Source: Stenopsyche tienmushanensis
Taxonomy: Eukaryota > Arthropoda > Insecta > Trichoptera > Stenopsychidae
Assembly (NCBI GenBank): GCA_008973525.1
Contig: WACJ01000287.1
Location: 186,001 to 250,000 of the forward strand
Direction of reading: 5' to 3'
DNA: 64,000 bases
Position numbers and translations under genes: made by a program. Each line of letters starts with the position of its first letter. Position 1 is the first letter of the stretch. Positions 12,531 through 23,205 of the stretch are shown here, one piece after another. The notes beneath the pieces were generated by a model. That model saw nothing but the letters and a program-made list of their open reading frames with translations, did not search any database and had not been told where the DNA came from.

Positions 12531-13639
12531 GAACTTATTCATTGATGTGTTACTTCTAAGGATACGAACTGCGAATGAATAGCGAAATAAAGCACATGAT
12601 TAATATCCAAAGATGTACTAATATTCATATTCAAGTCCAACAAGCGAGACCATCTATTCTTGTCAGTCCAGTTGTCCTTACAGCATTAAAACTGATATAG
12701 AACATCCCATGCTGTGTAACTGAAAATTAATATTTTCTCGTTTCTATATTGCATATGTTAATTATTTTTAAACATTCGAAAAAAGCAACAATATCTAGTT
12801 AATTTGCATTCAATTTAGTATTATTATACAAACAAACTCTTTGAGAATTTTTCTTATAAAATCATTTGATATTTATATAAAACAGCTTTCAAAATACGTT
12901 TGAATAATTTTAATCTATTCGACTCTAACTATGACTATTCATTGACTTGAATCGATCTAATAACTACCATTTTGACGGAATAATAAGAGAATAAATGAAT
13001 TCCAGAATATCTATTAAGATGAGAATGAATAAATCAATGTATTTGTGATTGCTGTCATAGAATTTAAAATGCGAGCTAGAATTAAAAGTTGTATTTGAAT
13101 TTTAATCTCTAAATTATATAGCAATCGTTGAACATTTGGCGTTCTTTCGATTCTTGAAAAAAGCAATGAGGAAATCAAAACGATTGGAAAAAAATATATG
13201 GATGAAAGCTTGCAGTCATCAATGTACGTATATTGATTTAAATAAGAATGTGTTAAATGATGGGGCTGGATTTATGTCATTTGAAATGGAGATTTAGCTT
13301 TCAGAAACTAGATTTAAGAAGATTTATTGAATCTCATGTAATTTGTTAATATGTATATGAATTCTAACAATAACGAGACAACGTTATTTATTTGTACATC
13401 TCAAATATAATTGAGTAATCTGTAAGTATTAATATATTTTATTTTTCTTAAGATCTTCTAATTTTTGCTGTATTTGCAGGAAATTTCTCCAAGTAAATTT
13501 CTTCATGTAATATAAAGTAAAGATAGGATTTTTTTGTTAAAAAAGGATCTAAGAGTAAGTAGCGAAATAATAATCATTTTTAAATGATATTTTAACTATT
13601 ATTGCAAATCATAGGCGATTATATTAGTAGTAGATAATT
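12531..13639. other. Intergenic; nothing recognised
   Basis: AT-rich sequence without coding or structural signals that I can support. Confidence 0.4.
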
Positions 13640-14112
13640 AGTAAAAATGTCACTATAGTCTCTAACTCAAAAAAATAAATCACAAAATGGCTACTGGTTG
13701 TAGGAATAATAGAGGGTTATATAGAAAGGATTCGTACCTAGTTTAAAGTAAATTAAGCTATAACTCCATAAGTAGTTGGAATTTTGGAAATTCTTTTGGA
13801 GAATGTATTCGTATGTATTCGAAAACTTTGATAAATGCATAAAAACGAAATCAATTTTTTCAAAAATCTAAACCAGAATAAAGAGCGTGATCGTAATTTA
13901 ACGATAACAGATGCAATATGATTTACGAAATCCCAAATTATAATTTTTTTCAAAATTTCGATTAGTGTTGATAATTTATATTCTATTTTATCCAAAATAT
14001 CTCGATACGTACTCTTTATGAAATAAAAAATTGCTTTAAAAAAAACCGCATAACTTCGAAATTGTGCAAAAAAAGTCGCACAAAAAGAAGTTTGAGTATA
14101 CTTTCAATTTCT
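13640..14112 (-). repeat. Inverted relative of the insertion found in the 61-kb mariner
   Basis: Two parts match the 61.63-61.93 kb sequence in reverse. Near 13650-13695, TCACTATAGTC, CTAACTCAAAAAA and AATAAATCACAAAA are shared. At 14035-14105 the reverse strand carries ACTCAAA, TTCTTTTTGTGCGAC and TTTCGAAGTTATGCGG. The middle parts differ, so this is either a diverged longer copy or one with unrelated filler. No coding content. Confidence 0.65.
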
Positions 14113-14205
14113 TAAATTTATTTGTATGGTAAAAAATGTTTTCCACAGTGTGGATTTGAATCCGAAATTTACCCATTATACCAACATACGATAATATTAA
14201 ATCAA

Positions 14206-14321
14206 AATCTCAACCCTTTTAAGATCTACAATATTTTATTTATTTTATTAGATAATTATGTTTTACATTACATTTGGATCCGTTAGCTTTACAAGTTGTA
14301 GATCATGCAAGGGTTGAGATT
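14206..14321. repeat. Imperfect 26-bp inverted repeat with 64-bp loop
   Basis: The arms at 14206-14231 and 14296-14321 pair over 22 of 26 positions: AATCTCAACCCTT and GATCTACAA on the left pair with TTGTAGATC and AAGGGTTGAGATT on the right; only four central positions differ. It may be a small fold-back element. Confidence 0.75.
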
Positions 14322-14439
14322 CATGCTTGAAACGGTTATTTTAAAGACTACATGAGAATGAAAATAAATTGGTCTATTGTTTTTGTAAAAAAATGTTCGA
14401 ATCTAATATGGTATTACGACTCGCATTTCAAATCTTCTT

Positions 14440-15260
14440 GTCTCAAATTTCTGCCGGTGATTATGATGGTCGTACATTGCTTGATACGCACTCAAACCGT
14501 AATTTAGCATGCCATTGTGGAAGAGCGCTCGCATAAGTATATATCCGAAAATCATCACTCTCGTTTCTCTATTCCGTTGTATCCCATCTCGTAAATAAAT
14601 ATAAAAAGTCCAAGGTGTAATTTAAGATAAATAAATAGGTATCGCCGGTCTTGAGATTGTTACATCAATTGCGGCTCCGTCCGGAGTCTACGTGTGGGAA
14701 GCGAATAAATTATATTGACAAACTCCCCTCATTGTATTCAAATTCTTGGTGCTTAAGGCTTTACAAGCGGCCGCGGACACGGCTCTCGGGACAATGGTTA
14801 CGGATACCTGTCTCCTCGTTACACGTCAAACACATCTTTTCAACGCAACTCCCCTATATTTTATCTCCGTGGCTGTGGATGCTGTCTCTGGTTCTCCATA
14901 TACTTTCACACGATGCTAACATTTAAAGAATTTATGGGTGATTCCAGTTTCGTAGCGGGTTCGAGGAGTTCAGCTATCAGCGTCCATTGAAGTCGCGCTT
15001 TTGAAACCAATCGTATACAGTTGATATTATTGACTCTTTTGACGTCTACATTAACTGTTTGAATTATAAACTTGCGCCCTACGCCACGGTGGACAAATCC
15101 GTCTGATTTTACTTGAGTGCTGCGTGCGGTACCTTTGAATGTTGGTGCTTTCAAAGTTATCCTTTGCAGAGCCCCGGGGTTCTATCAGACGAACAAGTTG
15201 GAGGTAGAGATGCGTCCAGGGGTTCGAAACAAATCTTTTTAAGGTATACAATATCTGGGC
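14440..15260. other. GC-richer island, possible old retroelement debris
   Basis: Base composition rises clearly against the AT-rich surroundings. 14520-14640 has LTR-like layout: a TATATAT stretch, a CATCACTCTC start-like site and AATAAATATAAA. After TTACA at 14660 comes GCGGCTCCGTCCGG. Minus frames at 14906-15266 (82 and 71 residues) look protein-like but match no family I recognise. An LTR retrotransposon remnant is one reading; a conserved non-coding element is another. Confidence 0.25.
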
Positions 15261-18200
15261 TTTCAACCAAGAAACGATAATATAATTAAAATGCCAAAGC
15301 TAAAATACAATTTCTAAAAAACCATAAATTCAAGCATAATAATGTGAACTCGGTGCAAATTCACAACACGCTTTTTAAAAAACGAATTCAAAAATCAGAC
15401 GTGGCATATTTAGAAGAGTAGTGGTAAATAGTTTTAATTCTATTTATAATGATGATATATTTTTTTAAAATGCATTTAAATGACTTTCATGATCAAATTC
15501 ATCTTTTATAATTTTTTGGGGGGTTCCCATCGAAACAAATATAAACTAAAAATTAAAATTAAACTAACAATACTTATATGTAAACATAATTTTAAGATTT
15601 TTTTTATTTTTAATGCATTGATTATTTGACAAAATCTTATATAAAGATCACCTTTGATGTTGAATTTTCTAAAAGTATTGACTTCTCTGCTAGCATTTCC
15701 TCTTTTAACAGATTTTTTTAGATTTTTCAGATATTTAATTAGACCATTCATGTCTAAAGACTCTTAATTGCTTTTGGATAGTTCATCGATTGCTCTAAAA
15801 TTGGTGCTCAGCGTGTTCAGCTTGGAAAAATTCAGAACGGAGTCAAAATTTATTTGATATAAATACAATGGACCCATTTATATTGCTTCTAAGATGTTTC
15901 ATTGTGATTCCAGCGAATAACCAAAATTAAGCATAAACAGATTCAAGATTGAATTGTGTGCCAGTCGGATGAAATTAAAAATTAGGTCGATTTTCTTGCG
16001 AAATCTAAGGCACAATTTCTTACGTCCTATTTATTATTCGTTTTAATTATAAATTCCTTTTTTACATCCATTTCTACAAAGGACCACTCAGCTTTGTCGT
16101 CCTTTTATTATTTTTTTTATTCGCCGTCGAAATCCCATTATGACTAATTCGCCTTCATTACGATTCACGTGGAATTTCTTCAATTTAGATATTAATCTAA
16201 TAAGAGTATTCACGCAACAGAATGCCCAGAAAATCATTGTCCCATTTCTTTATTATCTCGTTCACATTCGAACAATTTTGTCGGTGCCCACAGAAGAGAT
16301 TAATAAGCAGATAGCATTTTTTGTGTTTGAACAAGTCCATATGCGTTTAGGTAAATCGAGAATAATTCGAGGATGCAGTCATTCGAATAGGACTGCGTTA
16401 GATCCTTTTTTTAACGTCAAGGCGTTCCTTTGTAACGATGAAAATTGTTTATGCATACTCTAAATTATTTTAATATGAATGGATTGTATTGCCCGAATTC
16501 TTCCTGCTTCCAAGTGCGTTTTGTTGGGTAATGTCAACAGATTGGCTATCGCTGTTGAATATCAATTGTCGAAGACGGGAGCTCCAAGATCAGATAAGCT
16601 TCAGCCTTGGCTGTGGTATTCGGTATCAGTAAATCTCCAAGTCTTATTCTTTTTGGACTGGTTTCGTTCGCGAGTAGTTTAGCCAATTTACATAATGTGT
16701 CTCAAATTCACCTACGAAATGTCACCGGCGCAATTGAGCTGTCGACTCTGGTTCGACTTGCAGGACAACTAAAGACAAATCGCCGACGACGTTTCTGTCG
16801 CCTAATTATGCATGCTGTCATTCGTTTCCAAGTCCACGTTTTTTATTGTGACACGATCGTTGGGTTCTTAAGTGCAAATTGAATGAAAAAATTCTAAGAT
16901 CTTGTTTGCAGTGTGGTATGGGACCTTTTTCAGACCCTACATAATTGGCGTCCACTTAAGGCGTAAGCCTTTTAAATTAATAAACATCGCAACGAAGAGT
17001 TATACAAATTAGACATTCAGCAATGTAAAAGCACCCTATAAATAGAGAGGATTCATCGACAATGGAAAAATAATAAAAAACCTTACATACATGTAAATTT
17101 ATTATTAATTGGCATATGGATAAAAAGACAGTGAGAGCTGAGTGCTGATTAAGAAACATGTTTCTTTTAACACATCCAAAATCATTAAGATTTTGTCTCT
17201 GAATATTTTTCATTCATATAAAATATTATCCTGGAAAATTTATTAATAATGATAGATTTTTACCAATAGGGGATTGTAAATTCAACAGTGATTGATAGGC
17301 ATTTTTCAGGATTCAAGATATATTGATTTATATTATAAAAATAATGTATTCACCTAAATACTACAAAGGCATTACTTGTTAATTAATTTTATAAATTCAA
17401 AAATGAAATCTAATAAGGTTTGTATTCAATTTCCAATCCGCAATTTATGCATATCAAACGGTGGATTTAACTTTGGATGGTTTCACATTTTCAATATAAA
17501 TGTAATTTTGTAAAATGTATGTATGTGTGTTCGTCATAAAAATCTAAGCTTTTTAATCGATCTAAACTAAGTGTTGCATTATTTCTCTTAAGCAAATAAG
17601 CATCGTTGTTAATAAAAAATATAGAAGTCTAATGAAAATTCAAAGAAAAAATAAAGAATTTTAGAGTTTTGTCAATTTTAGAAACATTTTAAATGAAGTT
17701 GAAATACGTAAATTTGAAATTCCAGAGAATATTATGATCCTTTTTTTAAATATCAAGGATCTCCAACAAATGATCATATCGTATTGGATACTTTGTAACA
17801 AAAAATATTTCTCAAATCATAGATTTTGGTACTGTTTTATTCTGATAATCATTTTACGCGATGTCTCAAATTATCGCGTAAATATGTTCAGGCAAATTGA
17901 GAATATGAAGGTTGTTAAATGTTTTGAGTGACAAATTTGAACATCTATATTAATGTATGTCTCAAATATAATCAATTAAAATGATATAAATAAATAATTC
18001 TCATGGAATATATTAGAATAAATATCAGACAGGAATGGCGGATGAAATATATTTATTATTTTTTAAATGGGGATATTTCCTCGTATTAACCTCTTAGCAC
18101 CCTATGCAAAATTATCATTTTATCGCCATTAATATTGTAATTTAAATTTCGAATATAATACAAATCGATTTGCATCGAATATTTTTGGTATAAAAGTCAC

Positions 18201-19854
18201 GGAACTAAGTATCAAATTACATCGAAGTCACTGAGTGTCGAATTTTATTATCTACATATCGAAAATAGTCATGGGAAATTTAGGATTTATATTTAAAAAC
18301 GGAATTCCTCGCAAGATGTCTCATTAAAAATGTTAAAATATCTTTTAAAAAAATCTCTACATTATAGGGCAGCTGAAGAGCACTTATAGTCTGTCCAGTG
18401 CCAAAGTATTAAAACGGTAATTTACCAACATGGAACGAAGCCAAGACTCTGGCAGAATAAAAAGCTGGACAAATACGGCAAACGGAGGTGAAACGACAAT
18501 ATTTTAAGTTCTTTAATATCGCCCTTAATGAGAATTCAATTTTGATCTTTTTGCATGTGTATTACAAATAGTCCGATATCGATCTTCCTCGGATAATTTG
18601 CGCAATTATTTTCTCATTAAGGATATGAATACAAACAACGAGAGCCTTAAGTGAATAATTGGAACGAGTTTCCAGTTTTCTCCGTGCATCCGCAGGACGT
18701 CGAATATAATGGTTAATGGTTCAATTTGGTGCATTCACATCGAAGGTTCGTGTGTTGCGTGCTGTGCAGATTTCGCCCAGACTCCTCGGAGGAAGGTGCC
18801 CGTATTTGATGTATTCATGCACCTCGGATATCAACTAAATTGATATAAACTGGTGTGGATTGGCCATAGATCATGGACAATTAACGCTGCGGGGATAGCA
18901 CCTCGTTTTGGATCCTTTTTTGAAGAGTTAATTACGTGCAGGTTGATTTATCACAGGTATGCGTGTCGGGGTGCCATAAAACTGTGCGACTATATTTATT
19001 TAAATGCGAGCCACACTTTTGCCCTTCAGACTAGCCCTTATAAATGAGCGTCATTTTTAATCGGCCTTTGTATTACAAATTGTGTGCTTTGGAGAGGCCA
19101 GGGCTGATTATTTCAACATTTTTTGAAGCTCAGAACGGATAAAAAACCAACAAACCATTTGTTGCCTGCATCGTTTATAGACCCGCTGTCAATTAGCTTT
19201 AATCAACTGAGAATTTACATATCGGAAAATATTTTTACCCTCGGTGTTAAGGTGCTTCTTAATATATATTTTTAAAGACTAATAAATAACATGATGACAT
19301 TGTTGATTAGTATTTGGAATCATTTTACAAAGGGATAAAGCTCAAATCTAGGTCGTATATATTAATAATAATTCATCTTTAAAACAATTCGAAGTGTTTC
19401 TATATAAACAACTACGACAAACAAGTAGACTTCTATTTAAGATCAATAATGAATATTATGATTTTTTCATTTATAAATGTTGATAGAATATTTGAAACTC
19501 TAAATTTACAAAATGAATTGGAATTTATAAGATAAATATACTCAATAATCGAGACTGTTTCAAAAAAATCATTAAAATAATTGTTATATTGACATATTAA
19601 ACAAACCAAGTAAGATTTAAGACAATCATCGATTCTTCTTTCTTCTTCGTTTTTATAGTGGCTTTCTAAGTCAATAACAGGCGACCTTATTTAAATTTTA
19701 AAATTGCAGGTCATCCAAACTTAAGAAATAAAAAAAGTCATAATCAAAAACTTGGACAATCTTTGATTAAAGGCGAGTTTTGGCATAAATTTAAGCAATT
19801 ATAGGTTATGTTAAGGCATTTTAATCTGAAAGAATGGATATATAAATACACTTA
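15261..19854. other. 4.6-kb AT-rich intergenic stretch
   Basis: No gene or element supported. 16480-16890 and 18660-19090 are GC-richer and carry frames of 64-91 residues without recognisable motifs. Confidence 0.4.
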
Positions 19855-20708
19855 GGTCGGTTTTTATGCGATTTTGAAGTTATGCTGTTTTCGAAAATAA
19901 TGGAACCTAATCTTTTTTTGGAACCTAACCTAAATTTTTCTATAGAGGACAAACCTTTTTTTATGCGAATCTAAAATTAACACTAGTGCAAGTTACAACC
20001 GTTATAATGTGAGTGTATATAAGGCAATGGGCGAACGAAATTGCTTTTAAATTTGGCAAGTCTTCAAAAATTAATGGTTATATGTCGCAAAGTTTAACCC
20101 TTTGAGTAGTGAGCTAATTTAAGATCATAATAAAGTTAGATGCTATATTTGTATGTCTGTCACATATTATCCGTACAAATTCACTTATTTATCAGAACTT
20201 TATCAATCTATATAATCGCACGGTGTACGCAAGATACTCTCTCCGTCTCTGTCTCAGATTCACAATTCCTCCAAACTCAACGTGCAAGACACTCTCCGTC
20301 TCTGTCTGTCTCCGAGCTCAAGGCGTATAAATGCTCTTTCTGAATTACTGGAATTCGGACACAACTCTTTGTCGTACCTCTTTAAGAGGTTAATTAGCGA
20401 TTACATTTTAAAAAAGTCGATTTCATTACAGAAGGTTGACGAATAAATGTGTGCTGACTGATAACGATAATTTGTACGATTATCGAGTAAAATAGCCTTT
20501 AATAAAGCAATTCTAAGATAAGTATATAGTGTTTTTATTTATATGGTTTTTTTTATAAACTTTTGTATGCAGTGCATTGTATTACAACGATTTAAAGTTA
20601 TATAAAAAGGTTTATAAAAATTATGGAGCATATCCCTCAGTTTTCCATGAAGTTTAAGTATTTTTTATATGCGACTCCCCGTGTCTATCGCATGTGTCTA
20701 TGCCATTT
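19855..20708 (+). repeat. Composite repeat family, copy B
   Basis: About 850 bp and colinear with copy A at 4.48-5.26 kb. It starts with TTTTTATGCGATTTTGAAG, has TTTAACCCTTTGAGTAGTGA at ~20095, two CTCTCCGTCTCTGTCT tracts (20240, 20293), GCGTATAAATGCTC (~20325), AATAAAGCAATTCTAAGATA at 20503, and ends with a second, more worn copy of the left module (ATCCCTCAGTTTTCCATGAA near 20632). It contains ~95 bp near 20010-20090 that copy A lacks. No coding potential. Confidence 0.75.
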
Positions 20709-22535
20709 TTAATTGAATCAAATCCTTGTCAATCAATAATTATCACAGAAATTTCCACCTCAAACATTATGCGTATTTGTTCATTTAAAATGCTTTGGTA
20801 AAGTGAATAAGGTAGGTATTTGTACACATGGATCATTATTGTCAAGACAAATAATCTTTATTCCCGCAAATTATCATTGGAGGCGAGAAATGGATCATAG
20901 ATGACAATTTAAAAGGCAGAATTGACACTTCTTGAAGATTTCATTATGAGTTTGGTAGAATATGGTTAGAGATATTTCCTATGAACTTTTTAAACGAGAT
21001 GAAACGATAAGTACGAAAGTTCAAATTAAAATTGAAAGAAAAACGACCGGGTTTTGTCAATAGATAAATAGTAATTTTACACCAGGCTAATGCACATTCA
21101 ATGAAATCAAACTCATTTATGAAAAAATAAAGCAATTAAATTGGGAAATTCTACTTTTTTTAAAATCTGGTTTCGTATTTTTAGTTAAAACCATTTACTT
21201 TATATAAGAAATAGATAGAAAACTTACAGGTTAAGTAAGAGTTAGTTGTTAATTAATTCGTTTATATTTTGTATTGACTTATGTTAAAATATTGAAAAAT
21301 ATAGTTTTAGGCTAAAAAATGGATTTTTTTCGGGACAACCTAAGTTTGTCCCCTTGATGAAATATTTCACGTCGTCGACATCATTGAAATGCAAGTACAA
21401 ATTTAAAATGGCTGTTAAGAGTATTCCTTCGTTGTATTGATTGTTTTTAATTCAATCGCAATTGCTTCCCACCACACTTCTTCTCCAACCCGTTGAATAA
21501 TGGGTTGACGAAATATTTGGACAATCGTCGACAAAGGGCGTATTGAAAGCCACTCGGCTAAAGGAATACCGCTCGGTTAATTGGATGAGTCATAATTATG
21601 TACTTAAAATGTGAGGAAGATGGCCATAAATCTTCAGGAAGAGAATTGTTCGTTTGGAAGATGGGTAGCACGACAAGCAAAGCAGCGCGCGTTACAAGGT
21701 CTTCGCGTCGAGTTTAATTGAACACGAATCGGGTCTCATTTGTTTGGAACGACACGGTGGCCATTCCTTCAGCATTTCGAGGACTTACACAATCCTTCAT
21801 GATGCTGCGATCGTATCGGATCAAATTAATTAAAGGTTCTCGACGCCTGTTAATTCGAGCCATAATGAGCCCGATGAAGTATGCCCACATTACGCCGGCG
21901 TGTTCATTACCAATTTAACCCTCAACCAGCTCGATCCTGACCAGCGCTGATTGAGTATTGTTATTTTGGATTTAACCAATTTTTTAAACGTAAAAATGAG
22001 TGATGGTACACATGTGTGCCGTACTTTTAATTATACGCGTTTTTATGGCTTGAACGCTTTTATTTTAAGAACCCATTGTGCTTGACCCGGTCATTTTAAT
22101 TTTCAGGGAAGCATGGCGTATAATCGAGTTTCATACACTCTGCATGGGAGGAAATTGCTTTTGAAGACGAAGAAAAAATAGCATGCTTGAAGTTTGAAAC
22201 CCAGTATATAGATGTCGCAATCGTTAAAAAGGAATAAGACCATGTCATGGATTTTTAGAACTTCGTCACATATCATTAAGTTCAAGAAAAATTCACCATT
22301 ATATTTAAAGAAATATGACGCAAGACATTTTTCAGAGCTAATTTAAGTTGATATTCGAGTTTCAAGGGTTGATAAATCTATTATTTATTATTCAATTTTA
22401 CATCCAATACGATAAATCCACATAATGAAACATACTAAAAGAAATAAGCCTATTAAAATGGAAGCTTGAAACTGATCTGCAAGCAAAAAAATAAAGAAGA
22501 AAAGTATGGAAATATTGATAAACCATAGAGGATGC
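20709..22535. other. Intergenic; one stray mariner-like end
   Basis: AT-rich to 21.4 kb, then slightly GC-richer around 21480-21930. CGGGACAACCTAA at 21330-21342 looks like a mariner terminal repeat read outward, with no partner found. No gene supported. Confidence 0.35.
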
Positions 22536-22539
22536 ATAT

Positions 22540-22655
22540 TAACCCTTTGCCTCAGCAGTATGTATGAAGCTTATATTTAACACTCTCATCGCCCAACATA
22601 AATCGGTGTTGTTTCTCACGGGATCCAAATTTGATAGTCGGGGCGTAAACAGAAG
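22540..22655 (+). repeat. Composite-repeat edge joined to a second TTAA-bounded repeat
   Basis: TTAACCCTTTG at 22540-22550 followed by GCAGTATGTATGAAGCTTAT matches the inner 5' part of the composite family with an internal deletion. At 22578 a second TTAA begins CACTCTCATCGCCCA; this ~70-bp segment recurs at 28339-28405. Confidence 0.6.
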
Positions 22656-22934
22656 AAATAGCGATGCGATATTATAAATCACGGGATAAATACGGACGAC
22701 ATTTGGTGCATCTTCTCTCAGGTATTGTTTTATCTTAAATCGATAAGTTCTGGCATTAGTCAAATTAAATGCAAGTTTCTAGGTCGATCTCGAGCGATAT
22801 TTAGACAGTTTTCATCTGAAAGACATTATAGAAAGACGCTCGTAAAGTTGACATTTGCAAGTCGTTATAGAAATACGTAACAATGAGACGCTAGATTCAG
22901 ATGCACATATCTGGTGGACGCAGCAACAAACGAG

Positions 22935-23205
22935 TTAAATAAATAAACACTGTCGATAGCACAAAATATTTGGTAATTTCTTCAAGGAAACATAGATCAT
23001 ACACTTGATTCATTATATGATAAATTTGGGCTAACGATCTATACAATCGTGCGATGTACGCAGGAAGCTATCCGTCTCTGTCTCTCATGCACAGTTACTG
23101 ATCTTCGCTACGTTTTATATGTCTCTGTCTCTCTCCGAGCTCAGCGTTCAAGAGTGCTCTTTCTGAATCTTTGAAATTCGCTCGCAAATACGCGATCATC
23201 CTACA
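22935..23205 (+). repeat. Composite repeat family, partial copy C
   Basis: Begins with AATAAACACTGTCGATAGCA and runs through AACGATCTATACAATCG, a CCGTCTCTGTCTCTC tract and AGTGCTCTTTCTGAATC to ATTCGCTCGCAAATA. Its 3' end differs from copies A and B but agrees with copy E at 48.3 kb, so at least two subfamilies exist. Confidence 0.7.

Noticed and set aside
14140..14165. Second tRNA-like B box (GGATTTGAATCC)
   Set aside because: No tRNA fold, no A box at the right distance and no poly(A) tail or target duplication.
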